DNA of 64,000 bases, taken from NCBI GenBank assembly GCA_022566735.1, contig JADFIG010000004.1, forward strand, positions 124,001 to 188,000, in the 5' to 3' direction. This document shows positions 1-8,742 of the stretch, one piece after another; the stretch's first letter is position 1, and each line of letters starts with the position of its first letter. A model generated the notes under the pieces. It was given only the letters and a program-made list of their open reading frames with translations, was not told the DNA's origin and ran no database searches. Made by a program: the position numbers and the translations under genes. The stretch is from Pseudomonadota bacterium. GTDB lineage: Bacteria; Pseudomonadota; Gammaproteobacteria; Burkholderiales; Burkholderiaceae_C.

Positions 1-2
1 AC

Positions 3-776
3 GGCCACGAGCGCGGCTGCATGGCCCTGGCCTGGCCGCTGGCGCCGCACCCCAGCAACAAGAACGAGGTGCTGCTGTGGGACCTGGCCCAGGACCCCTC
101 CGAGCTGCTCGACCTCAACGTCGAAACCCTCCGCCAGCGCCTGTTCAGCAAGACCGCCGACCTGCCCGAGGGCGTCACGCGCCTGCCGCTCAAGAGCCTG
201 CACATCAACAAGTCGCCCATCGTCATCGGCAACCTCAAGGTCCTGACGCCGGCCTTGCTGGCCAAGTGGGGCATCGACCTGGACCTGGCGATGCGCCACG
301 CCGAGATCGCCGCTTCGCTGGGCCAGCGCATGGACGGCATCTGGGCCGAGGTCTATGCGCGACCGGAGCGCGGCAGCGCAGGCGACGCTGCGGCCCCCGA
401 TGTCGACGAAGACCTCTACGGCGGCTTCGTGGGCAACGAGGACCGCCGCATCCTGCAGCGCCTCAAGGCCCTGTCGCCGGACGCCCTGGCCGATCGCACC
501 CGCGACCGCGCGCCCGGCTTCGTCGACGAGCGCCTGGAGGAAATCGTCTTCCGCTACCGCGCCCGCAACTTCCCCGACACCCTGAGCGATGAGGAACAGG
601 CCCGCTGGCACGAGCTGCGCACCGCCCGCCTGCACGAAGGCGTGGGCGGCGGCCTGTCGCTGTCGGCCTTCTTCGAGCGCATCGACCAGCTCATGGAGAC
701 GCTGCCCGAAGACGACGAGCGCGGCCAGGACATCCTGGGGGCGCTGTACGACTATGCCGAGCAAATCGCGCCCTGA
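3..776 (+). CDS. sbcB: Exodeoxyribonuclease I, C-terminal part (5' truncated)
   Basis: Exonuclease I degrades single-stranded DNA 3' to 5' in recombination and mismatch repair. Only the last 257 or so residues are in the window; the frame is open to the first bases, so the N-terminal DEDDh nuclease domain lies outside. Visible are the SH3-like and helical ExoI C-terminal regions, including the family-typical stretch FRYRARNFP (about residue 186 of the visible part). The in-frame ATG at 21 is internal, because the reading frame and family similarity continue upstream of it. The stop TGA is at 774-776, and a 12-bp tandem duplication (766-789) places a second in-frame TGA at 786. The next gene overlaps this end. 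Confidence 0.9.
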   Translation, partial: GHERGCMALAWPLAPHPSNKNEVLLWDLAQDPSELLDLNVETLRQRLFSKTADLPEGVTRLPLKSLHINKSPIVIGNLKVLTPALLAKWGIDLDLAMRHAEIAASLGQRMDGIWAEVYARPERGSAGDAAAPDVDEDLYGGFVGNEDRRILQRLKALSPDALADRTRDRAPGFVDERLEEIVFRYRARNFPDTLSDEEQARWHELRTARLHEGVGGGLSLSAFFERIDQLMETLPEDDERGQDILGALYDYAEQIAP

Positions 777-1425
777 TTCGCGCCCTGATTCACGCGCTGA
801 ATCGGGCGCTGAGACGCACGCCGACACCCGCCATGGCCACCGCCCCGGCGACGGTGCGCCAGGCCTGCTGCGGCCGCGCCACCAGCCGCCGCTCAACCCC
901 CTGTCGGGCTCGGCCCGCAAGGTGCTGAGCTACCTGGGCGGCTACCCGGCGCACCTGCTGCAGCAGGTCCAGGCCCTCATCGACAGCGGCCGGCTGGGCG
1001 AGCACCTGCGCCAGCGCTACCCGCGGCAGCACGAGGTCCGCACGGACAAGGCGCTCTACGACCTCGTCACCGCGCTGAAGGCCGAGCACATGCGGGGCGC
1101 CGAGCCCATCAGCAAGGTGGCCTACGACAGCAAGATCCAGGTCGTCCAGCACGCCCTGGGCACGCACACCCGCGTCTCGCGTGTGCAGGGCGGGCAACTC
1201 AAGGCCAAGCGCGAAATCCGCGTGGCCAGCCTGTTCCGCGAGGCCCCGGCCGAGTTCCTGCAGATGATCGTGGTGCACGAGCTGGCCCACCTGCGCGTGC
1301 GCGAGCACGACAAGGCCTTCTACGCCCTGTGCACGCACATGCTGCCCGACTACCACCAGCTGGAGTTCGACTGCCGCCTGTGGCTGACCGCCCGCGACCT
1401 GGGCCTGCTGCAGCCGGCCCCGTGA
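754..1425 (+). CDS. YgjP-like (WLM/DUF45-type) metallopeptidase
   Basis: This is a predicted zinc metalloprotease of the YgjP family. The C-terminal third carries HELAHLRVREHDKAFY (about residues 171-186), an HExxH zinc motif with a further His six residues on. The first 50 or so residues are Arg/Asp/Pro-rich and look disordered. The start is uncertain. I chose the ATG at 754, which overlaps the end of sbcB by 23 bp; the only other in-frame options are non-ATG codons such as GTG at 922, just inside the conserved part. Length from 754 is 223 aa. It is probably co-transcribed with sbcB. The substrate is unknown in the family; the metalloprotease assignment rests on the motif and family resemblance. 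Confidence 0.75.
   Translation: MPSKSRPDSRPDSRAESGAETHADTRHGHRPGDGAPGLLRPRHQPPLNPLSGSARKVLSYLGGYPAHLLQQVQALIDSGRLGEHLRQRYPRQHEVRTDKALYDLVTALKAEHMRGAEPISKVAYDSKIQVVQHALGTHTRVSRVQGGQLKAKREIRVASLFREAPAEFLQMIVVHELAHLRVREHDKAFYALCTHMLPDYHQLEFDCRLWLTARDLGLLQPAP
766..789. repeat. 12-bp perfect tandem duplication at the sbcB stop codon
   Basis: The unit TCGCGCCCTGAT occurs twice back to back (766-777 and 778-789). The sbcB stop lies in the first copy, and the second copy supplies a spare in-frame TGA. In the overlapping frame the duplication encodes the repeated SRPD of the metallopeptidase N-terminus. A near-perfect inverted repeat (CCTGATTCA ... TGAATCGGG) follows directly. Confidence 0.8.
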
Positions 1426-1440
1426 AGGTGCGCAGCCGCC

Positions 1441-3804
1441 TCAGAACAGCTTGTCGATGAAGGCCTTGAGCTTGTCCTCCAGGCCGCCCGCGCTGCTGCC
1501 GGGCTCGGGCGGGCGGGGGATCAGGTGGGGGCCGATGGGCTCGTTGTCCACGCCCAGCTCCCTGAGGAAGCCCCCTTCGGCCCACTCGCTGTAGCGCCAG
1601 CCCGATTCCAGGTGAACCACGCCTGCAGGCGGGGTCAGCTCACTGACCGGCTCGCGGGCCAGGGCCGTGGCCATGTACTGGATCCAGACGGGCAGGGCCA
1701 GCGAGGCGCCCGAAGCGTGGCTGCCCAGGCTGCGTGGCGTGTCGTAACCCAGCCAGACCACGGCGGCCACATGGGGCTGGAAGCCCGCGAACCAGGCGTC
1801 CACCACGTCGTTGGTGGTGCCCGTCTTGCCGTACAGGTCGGGGCGCTTGAGTTGGCCTTGCGCGCGCGCCGCCGTGCCGCTGCGCGCCACCTCGTTGAGC
1901 AGCGTGGCCGTCATGAAGGCGTTGCGCGCCGGCACGACCCGGCTGGCCTCGTCTGCGGCCTGGATGGGCGCGTCGAACACCACCTTGCCTTGCCCATCGG
2001 TGATGCGCCGGATCACCACCGGGTTGACCTTGAGGCCGCCGTTGGCGACGACGGCATAGGCGCTGGCCAGCTGCAGCGGCGTGGTCGCGCCCGCGCCCAG
2101 CGCCAGCGTCAGGTTGTCCGGCTGCTTGCCCACCTCGAAGCCGAAACGGCCCGTCCAGTCCCGCGCCGCCTGCGGCCCCATCAACTGCACCAGGCGGATG
2201 CTGACCATGTTCTTGGACTTGGCCAGCGCGGTGTGCAAGGGCATGGGGCCGTCGAACTGGCCGTCGGCATTGGACGGGTTCCAGTCGCCGGCGCTCAAGG
2301 GCGCGTCGTTGACCAGGGTTTCGGGCATGACGCCGTTTTCCATGGCCGCGGCGTACAGGAAGGGCTTGTAGCTGGAGCCCGGCTGGCGCCAGCCTTGCGT
2401 GGCGTGGTTGAACTGGTTGTGCTGGAAGTCGAAGCCCCCGACCAGGGCCCGGACCTGGCCGTCGCGCGGGTCCACCGCCACCAGGGCGCCTTCGGCCTCG
2501 GGCCACTGCGTGATCACCCAGTCCCCGCCGGGGCCGCCCTGCTGGGTCACGCGCACCACCGAGCCCCGGCGCAGCCGCAGCGGCTTGCCCGCCTTGGCGC
2601 TCAGCCCGGCCTGGGCCTGGCGCAGCCCCTTGCCGCTGACCGGGATGACCTCGCCGCCGGCCAGCACCACGGTGACGCGCTTGGCATCGGCCTGGGTGAC
2701 GATGGCCACGTGCAGCATCTCGTCGTCGTTGTAGTCGCTCAGGGCCTGGGAGACCGCCGGGTCGGTGTCGTCGAGGTCGCCGTCCAGGTCCTCGTGGCCT
2801 TCGGGGCCGCGCCAGGGCTGGCCGATCTCCCGCTCGATGAGGGCCTTGCGCAGGGCCTTCCAGGCGGCTTGCTGCTCGGCGGCGTGCAAGGTGGTCACGA
2901 CCTTCATGCCGCTGGTGTAGGCCGCCTCGCCGTAGCGGGCAAACACCTGGGCGCGGGCCATCTCGGCCACGTGCTCGGCGTGGACCTCGGCTTCACCCGG
3001 GTTGCGCACGGCCAGCTTCTCGGCCTTGGCCGCGGCGTACTGGGCATCGTCGATGACGCCCTCGCTGTGCATGCGCGACAGCGCCACCAGCTGCCGCGCC
3101 CGGGCCCGCGCGGGGCTCTTGATCGGGTTCACATTGGCCGGGTTCTGTGGCAGGCCGGCCAGCATGGCGCATTCGGCCGGGCTCAGCGCGCTCAGGGGCT
3201 TGCCGAAGTAGGTCTGGGCGGCCTCGGCAAAGCCGTAGGAGCGGGCGCCCAGGTAGATCTGGTTCATGTAGAGCGTGAGGATCTGATCCTTGCTCAGTTC
3301 GCGTTCGATCTTCAGCGACAGCAGCGCCTCCTTGAGCTTGCGGCTGACGGTTTTCTCCCGGGTCAGGAAAAAGGTGCGCGCCACCTGCTGCGTGATGGTG
3401 GAGGCACCTTGCGTGCGCCCGCCCGTCACGTTGGCCACCACGGCGCGCAGCACGCCGATGGGGTCGATGCCGTGGTGCTCGTAGAAGCGGCTGTCCTCGA
3501 CGGCCAGCAGGCTGTCGCGCATCAGCTTGGGGATCTTCTCGAAGGGCAGGAACTGCCGTTTTTCGCTGCCAAAGCCGCCGATCTCGATGCCATCTGCGGT
3601 GTACACGCGCAAAGGCTGTTTGGGCTGGTAGTGCGCCAGGCCGCGGGTGTCGGGCAGCTGCGGGGAGAGCAGGGCGGCGGTGAGGCCCAGGCCGGCGGCG
3701 GCCAGCACGCAGGCGCCCAGGAGGGCGATCAGCAGGGTGGTGATGAAGCCGCGCTGGCGTGCGGTGGCGGAGGGCGTGCCGGGGGCGGGGGTCGGAGCGA
3801 ACAT
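1441..3804 (-). CDS. mrcA: Penicillin-binding protein 1A, bifunctional transglycosylase/transpeptidase
   Basis: This class A PBP polymerises lipid II into glycan strands and cross-links them in the periplasm. At 787 aa it is normal for the family. It has a cytoplasmic start, one membrane anchor (about residues 20-47), a GT51 domain with the catalytic Glu in EDSRFYEHHG (E103), an OB-like middle region, and a transpeptidase domain with the SxxK motif in GSSYKPF (about 475), an SKN-type motif (AKSKNM) and KTGT (about 658). The gene is convergent with the metallopeptidase gene (15-bp gap). The start is the first ATG before the hydrophobic anchor. All catalytic motifs are intact, so it should be active. 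Confidence 0.93.
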   Translation of the reverse strand: MFAPTPAPGTPSATARQRGFITTLLIALLGACVLAAAGLGLTAALLSPQLPDTRGLAHYQPKQPLRVYTADGIEIGGFGSEKRQFLPFEKIPKLMRDSLLAVEDSRFYEHHGIDPIGVLRAVVANVTGGRTQGASTITQQVARTFFLTREKTVSRKLKEALLSLKIERELSKDQILTLYMNQIYLGARSYGFAEAAQTYFGKPLSALSPAECAMLAGLPQNPANVNPIKSPARARARQLVALSRMHSEGVIDDAQYAAAKAEKLAVRNPGEAEVHAEHVAEMARAQVFARYGEAAYTSGMKVVTTLHAAEQQAAWKALRKALIEREIGQPWRGPEGHEDLDGDLDDTDPAVSQALSDYNDDEMLHVAIVTQADAKRVTVVLAGGEVIPVSGKGLRQAQAGLSAKAGKPLRLRRGSVVRVTQQGGPGGDWVITQWPEAEGALVAVDPRDGQVRALVGGFDFQHNQFNHATQGWRQPGSSYKPFLYAAAMENGVMPETLVNDAPLSAGDWNPSNADGQFDGPMPLHTALAKSKNMVSIRLVQLMGPQAARDWTGRFGFEVGKQPDNLTLALGAGATTPLQLASAYAVVANGGLKVNPVVIRRITDGQGKVVFDAPIQAADEASRVVPARNAFMTATLLNEVARSGTAARAQGQLKRPDLYGKTGTTNDVVDAWFAGFQPHVAAVVWLGYDTPRSLGSHASGASLALPVWIQYMATALAREPVSELTPPAGVVHLESGWRYSEWAEGGFLRELGVDNEPIGPHLIPRPPEPGSSAGGLEDKLKAFIDKLF

Positions 3805-3902
3805 GCGCGACGGCCCAGGGTGGGCCCGGGCCGCGGTGGTGACGACAGGCGCCCATTATCCCGCTGCCGCTGCCGGCGGGAGCCGTGGGCAGGGCAGGCA
3901 AG

Positions 3903-3932
3903 AAAAAACCCGCCAGGTTGCCCGGGCGGGTT
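3903..3932 (-). terminator. Rho-independent terminator of acnB
   Basis: On the minus strand a stem AACCCGCC/GGCGGGTT (3925-3932 pairing with 3907-3914) is followed by a run of U (the A run at 3903-3908 on the plus strand). It sits about 45 bp beyond the acnB stop codon. Confidence 0.8.
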
Positions 3933-3977
3933 GGGTGCGGGACGGGCCGTGCGCCCATCCCTCAGGAACGTTCAGGC

Positions 3978-6602
3978 TCAGGCCTTCACGGTCTTGGCGG
4001 TCTCCACGTACTCTTCGATCTTGTCGAAGCTCATGTACTGGTAGATCTTGTCGGCGTTGGCGGTCACGACACCGGTCTCGGCCAGGTACTCGGCCGGGGT
4101 CGGCAGCTTGCCCAGCTTGGCGGCCACGGCAGCCAGCTCGGCCGAGCCCAGGAACACGTTGGTGTTCTTGCCCAGGCGGTTGGGGAAGTTGCGGGTCGAC
4201 GTGGAGATGCAGGTCGAGCCTTCCTTGATCTGAGCCTGGTTGCCCATGCACAGCGAGCAGCCGGGCATCTCGGTGCGAGCGCCAGCGGTGCCGAAGGTGT
4301 TGTAGAAGCCTTCCTTGGTCAGCTCGGCGGCGTCCATCTTGGTCGGCGGGGCCACCCACAGGCGCACCGGGATGTCTTTCTTGCCTTCCAGCACCTTGCC
4401 GGCGGCACGGAAGTGACCGATGTTGGTCATGCACGAACCGATGAAGGCTTCGTCGATCTTGGTGCCGGCCACTTCGGACAGGAACTTGGCGTCGTCCGGG
4501 TCGTTCGGGCAGCAGACGATCGGCTCCTTGATGTCGGCCAGGTCGATCTCGATGACGGCAGCGTACTCGGCGTCCTTGTCGGCTTCCAGCAGGGTCTGGT
4601 TGGCCAGCCAGGCTTCCTGGGCTTCGATGCGGCGCTGCAGGGTGCGGGCGTCGGCGTAACCGTCGGCGATCATGTTCTTCATCAGAACGATGTTCGACTT
4701 CAGGTACTCGGCCACCGGTTCCTTGTTCAGCTTGATGGTGCAACCAGCGGCAGAGCGCTCGGCCGAAGCATCGGACAGCTCGAACGCTTGCTCGACCTTC
4801 AGGTCAGGCAGGCCTTCGATTTCCAGGATGCGGCCCGAGAAGATGTTCTTCTTGCCGGCCTTGGCGACGGTCAGCAGACCGGCCTTGATGGCGTACAGGG
4901 GGATGGCATGCACCAGGTCACGCAGGGTGACGCCGGGTTGCATCTGGCCCTTGAAGCGCACCAGCACCGACTCGGGCATGTCCAGCGGCATCACGCCGGT
5001 GGCAGCACCGAAGGCGACCAGGCCCGAACCGGCGGGGAAGGAGATGCCGATGGGGAAGCGGGTGTGCGAGTCGCCACCGGTGCCGACGGTGTCGGGCAGC
5101 AGCAGGCGGTTCAGCCACGAGTGGATCACGCCATCGCCCGGACGCAGGGCCACGCCGCCGCGGTTCGAGATGAAGGCGGGCAGTTCGCGGTGCATCTTCA
5201 CGTCCACGGGCTTCGGATAAGCCGCGGTGTGGCAGAAGGACTGCATGACCAGGTCGGCCGAGAAGCCCAGGCAGGCCAGGTCCTTCAGCTCGTCGCGGGT
5301 CATCGGGCCGGTGGTGTCTTGCGAACCCACGGTGGTCATCTTCGGCTCGCAGTAGGTGCCGGGACGCACGCCCTGCTGTTGCCCATTCACTTCGGGCAGA
5401 CCACAAGCGCGGCCGACCATCTTCTGGGCCAGGGTGAAGCCCTTGCCGGTGTCCTTCGGGGCCTGGGGCAGGCGGAAGGCGGTGGAGGCGGGCAGGCCCA
5501 GGAACTCACGGGCCTTGCCGGTCAGCGAGCGGCCGATGATCAGGTTGATGCGGCCGCCGGCTTGCACTTCGTCGAGCAGCACTTGCGACTTCAGAGCGAA
5601 CTCGGCTGCCACGGCGCCGTTCTTCTCGATCTTGCCGTCGTACGGGAAGATGTCGATCACATCGCCCATGTCCAGCTTGGACACGTCGACTTCGATGGGC
5701 AGCGAGCCGGAGTCTTCTTGCGTGTTGAAGAAGATGGGGGCGATCTTGCCGCCCAGGGTCACGCCGCCGAAGCGCTTGTTGGGCACGAAGGGGATGTCTT
5801 CGCCGGTGGCCCAGATCACGCTGTTGGTGGCCGACTTGCGCGAAGAGCCGGTGCCGACCACGTCGCCCACGTAGGCCACGAGGTTGCCCTTCTTCTTCAG
5901 GTCTTCGATGAACTGCATCGGGCCGCGCTTGCCGTCTTCTTCGGGCTTGAAGGCCGCGTCGGGACGGGTGTTCTTGAGCATCGCCAGATAGTGCATCGGG
6001 ATGTCAGGACGGCTCCAGGCGTCCGGAGCGGGCGACAGGTCGTCGGTGTTGGTTTCGCCAGGCACCTTGAACACGGTCACGGTGATCTTCTTGGCGACTT
6101 GCGGGCGGCTGGTGAACCACTCGGCGTCGGCCCACGACTGCATCACGGCCTTGGCGTTGGCATTGCCCGACTTGACCAGCTCGGCGACGTCGTGGAAGGC
6201 GTCGAACATCAGCAGGGTCTTCTTCAGGGCGTCTGCGGCCACGGTGCCGACTTCGGCGTTGGTCAGCAGGTCGATCAGGGGCTTGACGTTGTAGCCACCG
6301 ACCATGGTGCCCAGCAGCTCGGTGGCCTTGGCCTTGGAGATCAGCTTGACGGCGATGTCACCGTGGGCCACGGCCGACAGGAAGGAGGCCTTCACCTTGG
6401 CGGCATCGTCCACGCCCGGGGGCACACGGTGGGTCAGCAGGTCGAGCAGGAAGGCGTCTTCGCCTTGAGCTTGCGGACTTTGCGGGTTCTTGATCAGCTC
6501 GATCAGCTCTGCCACTTGCTGAGCGTTCAGGGGCAGGGGCGGGATGCCGAGAGCAGCGCGCTCGGCAGCGTGTTGGCGATAGGCTTGCAACATGGATGTC
6601 AC
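3978..6602 (-). CDS. acnB: Aconitate hydratase B / 2-methylisocitrate dehydratase
   Basis: AcnB interconverts citrate and isocitrate in the TCA cycle and, in the family, also hydrates 2-methylaconitate to 2-methylisocitrate. At 874 aa it is close to the 865 aa of E. coli AcnB. The AcnB-specific order is seen: N-terminal HEAT-like domain ([20 protein letters not shown] near the start), swivel domain, then the [4Fe-4S] core with ligand Cys residues in [12 protein letters not shown] and CSLCMGN near the C-terminus. It stands alone with its own terminator. The leader contains a perfect 8-bp-arm palindrome (6664-6683), 62 bp upstream of the ATG, matching motifs before mdh and sdhC. It may support both the TCA cycle and the adjacent methylcitrate pathway. 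Confidence 0.96.
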   Translation of the reverse strand: MTSMLQAYRQHAAERAALGIPPLPLNAQQVAELIELIKNPQSPQAQGEDAFLLDLLTHRVPPGVDDAAKVKASFLSAVAHGDIAVKLISKAKATELLGTMVGGYNVKPLIDLLTNAEVGTVAADALKKTLLMFDAFHDVAELVKSGNANAKAVMQSWADAEWFTSRPQVAKKITVTVFKVPGETNTDDLSPAPDAWSRPDIPMHYLAMLKNTRPDAAFKPEEDGKRGPMQFIEDLKKKGNLVAYVGDVVGTGSSRKSATNSVIWATGEDIPFVPNKRFGGVTLGGKIAPIFFNTQEDSGSLPIEVDVSKLDMGDVIDIFPYDGKIEKNGAVAAEFALKSQVLLDEVQAGGRINLIIGRSLTGKAREFLGLPASTAFRLPQAPKDTGKGFTLAQKMVGRACGLPEVNGQQQGVRPGTYCEPKMTTVGSQDTTGPMTRDELKDLACLGFSADLVMQSFCHTAAYPKPVDVKMHRELPAFISNRGGVALRPGDGVIHSWLNRLLLPDTVGTGGDSHTRFPIGISFPAGSGLVAFGAATGVMPLDMPESVLVRFKGQMQPGVTLRDLVHAIPLYAIKAGLLTVAKAGKKNIFSGRILEIEGLPDLKVEQAFELSDASAERSAAGCTIKLNKEPVAEYLKSNIVLMKNMIADGYADARTLQRRIEAQEAWLANQTLLEADKDAEYAAVIEIDLADIKEPIVCCPNDPDDAKFLSEVAGTKIDEAFIGSCMTNIGHFRAAGKVLEGKKDIPVRLWVAPPTKMDAAELTKEGFYNTFGTAGARTEMPGCSLCMGNQAQIKEGSTCISTSTRNFPNRLGKNTNVFLGSAELAAVAAKLGKLPTPAEYLAETGVVTANADKIYQYMSFDKIEEYVETAKTVKA

Positions 6603-6663
6603 CTGATGAGGATGGAGACAGGAGCGGGTTGTCCGCGTGGGGGCAGGTCACACTGCCGGCGCG

Positions 6664-6683
6664 CAAGTCTTATAGAAGACTTG
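6664..6683. promoter_or_regulatory. Palindromic operator candidate upstream of acnB
   Basis: CAAGTCTT-ATAG-AAGACTTG is a perfect inverted repeat (8-bp arms). Its central 18 bp match the repeat in the mdh/gntR gap (21005-21022) at 14 of 18 positions. On the minus strand it contains TATAAG, a good -10 element for acnB, although no convincing -35 is seen. A protein bound here would overlap the promoter. The likely ligand is the GntR-type regulator encoded at 21151; this is inference. Confidence 0.6.
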
Positions 6684-6804
6684 GCAGACCGCCATTGTCG
6701 CTCATGAATGCCGTTTTGACCATGTTTGATGGGGGTTCTGCTCGGGCTTTCCACACCGATTTGGCCTGCTGCAACGGCCAGAGCGGCCCATCGGGCCCAG
6801 GCAT

Positions 6805-6836
6805 GAAAAAGGCCCGCCACCAAAACGGTGCGGGCC
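6805..6836 (-). terminator. Rho-independent terminator of the secreted-protein gene
   Basis: On the minus strand GGCCCGC/GCGGGCC (6830-6836 with 6811-6817) forms a stem around a 12-nt loop and is followed by UUUUU. It lies 40 bp after the stop codon of the gene at 6876-7412. Confidence 0.8.
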
Positions 6837-6875
6837 GGGTGTGAGGGTCCGGCGCAAGGCCGGGTGAGCAGCGGC

Positions 6876-7412
6876 TCAGCGCGGGTCGAAGATGGACGGA
6901 CGCGGCGGCTGGCTGGCCAGTTCGGCCTCGGCCTTGCGCTGCACTTCGTGCACGCAGGCATCGACCATGCGCTTGCCGGACTTGGTGTCGAGCACCATGG
7001 ACTTGGTGAGGATCTGCACCAGCAGGGCCTGGCCGCGCACGTCTTCGAGGCGGATGGCGCCGGTGGCCGATTGCACGGGCTTCATCACCCAGGCCTGGCG
7101 GTCGAGGGCGAGGTTGACGTAGCCGGGGTTGGCTTCGTTGCGGTCCACGGTGATGTGGCGGCCGAACTCGCAGTCGTAGCGGCCCAGCAGCACGCGGTCG
7201 GAGGCCTGCATCTGGGTCTCGTCGGCAGCGGCCAGCACCAGGGGCTTTTCTGCTGCGGCACCCTTGATCACCGCCTTGGAGGCCTTGCTCGGGGCAGCGG
7301 CGTGGGCCAGCTGCGGACCGAAGGTGGCGGCCACCATGCCGATCACCATGCCGGCCGACAGGGCCAGGGTGCGGATGCGCTGATGACGGCGGATGCGGGC
7401 GGAAATGGTCAT
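6876..7412 (-). CDS. Secreted protein of unknown function
   Basis: I do not recognise a named family. The 178-aa product has a Sec signal: basic start (MTISARIRRHQRIR), hydrophobic core, and AHA-A as a probable cleavage site near residue 38. The mature part has two Cys residues (in YDCEFG and DACVH) spaced to form one disulfide, with a beta-rich look between them. This loosely recalls periplasmic MliC-like lysozyme inhibitors, but I cannot claim homology. It sits alone between acnB and prpF in the same orientation and has its own terminator. A consensus -35 (TTGACA on the minus strand at about 7517-7522) is seen upstream without a clear -10. Location in the periplasm is inferred. Confidence 0.7.
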   Translation of the reverse strand: MTISARIRRHQRIRTLALSAGMVIGMVAATFGPQLAHAAAPSKASKAVIKGAAAEKPLVLAAADETQMQASDRVLLGRYDCEFGRHITVDRNEANPGYVNLALDRQAWVMKPVQSATGAIRLEDVRGQALLVQILTKSMVLDTKSGKRMVDACVHEVQRKAEAELASQPPRPSIFDPR

Positions 7413-7531
7413 GGCGGGGCGAACCTCAGGTCAGATCCCGGATGCCCCGCGAGGCACCCGGTGTGTTGCATGGGCCTTCATCTTGCCACCAATCGATGGG
7501 AACGATGTGTGACAAGTGTCAACGCGTTTTG

Positions 7532-8731
7532 TCAGAACGCGTCACCGGGCACGCGCACCCAGCCTTCCATGAGGATGCGGGCGCTGCGGCTCATGATGGC
7601 CTTGGTCACCGTCCACTGGCCGTTCACCTGCTGGGCCTGGGCGCCCACGCGCAGGGTGCCGGACGGGTGACCGAAGCGGACGGCTTCGCGCTCGCCGCCG
7701 CCTGCGGCCTGGTTGACCAGCGTGCCGGGGATGGCCGCCGCCGTGCCGATGGCCACCGCGCAGGTGCCCATCATGGCGTGGTGCAGCTTGCCCATGGACA
7801 GGGCTCGCACCAGCAGGTCCACATCACCGGCGTCGATGGTCTTGCCGCTCGATGCCGTGTAGGTGGTGGGCGGCGCCACGAAGGCGATCTTGGGCGTGTG
7901 CTGGCGGGTGGCCGCTTCTTCCGGCGTCTTGATCAGGCCCATGCGCAGGGCGCCGGCCACGCGGATGGCCTCGAAACGCTTGAGCGCCTCGGGGTCCGTG
8001 TTGATCTGCTCGCGCAGTTCGGTGCCGGTGTAGCCGATGTCCTTCGCGTTGACGAACACGGTGGGGATGCCGGCCGTGATCATCGTGGCTTTGAGGGTGC
8101 CCCCCTTGACCACGGACTCAGGCACGTCCAGGTCATCCACCAGGTTGCCAGTGGGGAACATCGAGCCGCCTTCGTCGCCGTCGTCGGACGGGTCCATGAA
8201 CTCCAGCACGATCTCGGCGGCGGGGAAGGTCACGCCGTCGAGTTCGAAGTCACCGGTTTCCTGCACCTGTCCGTTCGTGACGGGCACGTGGGCGATGATG
8301 GTTTTCTGGATGTTGGCCTGCCAGACGCGGACCACGGCCACGCCATGCTCAGGAATGCGCGCAGGGTCCACCAGACCGGCGTGGATGGCGAAAGCGCCCG
8401 CGGCGGTGGAGAGGTTGCCGCAGTTGCCCGACCAGTCCACAAAGGGCTTGTCGATCGAGACCTGGCCGTAGAGGTAGTCCACGTCGTGGTCGGGCACGCT
8501 GGACTTGGACAGGATCACGCACTTGGACGTGGACGAGGTGGCCCCGCCCATGCCGTCGATGTGGGCGGCGTAGGGGTCGGGGCTGCCGATGACGCGCATG
8601 AACAGCTTGTCGCGCGCGGCGCCAGGTTGCTGGCACGAGGCCGGCAGGTCCTGCAGGCGGAAGAACACGCCCTTGCTGGTGCCGCCACGGATGTAGGTGG
8701 CGGGGATCTTGACTTGTGCGGGGTGAGCCAT
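7532..8731 (-). CDS. prpF: 2-methylaconitate cis-trans isomerase
   Basis: PrpF isomerises the 2-methylaconitate made by AcnD into the form that aconitase can hydrate, in propionate breakdown by the methylcitrate cycle. The 399-aa protein shows the PrpF start ATYIRGGTSKGVFF and the family-typical GNCGN motif (DWSGNCGNLSTAAG), placing it in the diaminopimelate-epimerase fold group. The start is decided by the ribosome site: AAGGAG sits 6 bp before the ATG at 8731. An upstream GTG (8746) would place the ribosome site inside the coding region. It is 11 bp after the acnD stop, so last in prpB-prpC-acnD-prpF. A 7-bp-arm hairpin (7522-7542) overlaps the stop codon. Confidence 0.93.
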   Translation of the reverse strand: MAHPAQVKIPATYIRGGTSKGVFFRLQDLPASCQQPGAARDKLFMRVIGSPDPYAAHIDGMGGATSSTSKCVILSKSSVPDHDVDYLYGQVSIDKPFVDWSGNCGNLSTAAGAFAIHAGLVDPARIPEHGVAVVRVWQANIQKTIIAHVPVTNGQVQETGDFELDGVTFPAAEIVLEFMDPSDDGDEGGSMFPTGNLVDDLDVPESVVKGGTLKATMITAGIPTVFVNAKDIGYTGTELREQINTDPEALKRFEAIRVAGALRMGLIKTPEEAATRQHTPKIAFVAPPTTYTASSGKTIDAGDVDLLVRALSMGKLHHAMMGTCAVAIGTAAAIPGTLVNQAAGGGEREAVRFGHPSGTLRVGAQAQQVNGQWTVTKAIMSRSARILMEGWVRVPGDAF

Positions 8732-8742
8732 GTCGTGCTCCT

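Noticed and set aside
3885-6707. A 940-codon open frame antisense to acnB, and a similar one antisense to acnD (8716-11532)
   Set aside because: AcnB and AcnD are unmistakable on the minus strand; the plus-strand products have shadow-like composition and no motif.
7517-7522. Consensus -35 TTGACA (minus strand) as a full promoter of the secreted-protein gene
   Set aside because: No acceptable -10 element lies 16-18 bp away, so a complete promoter cannot be supported.
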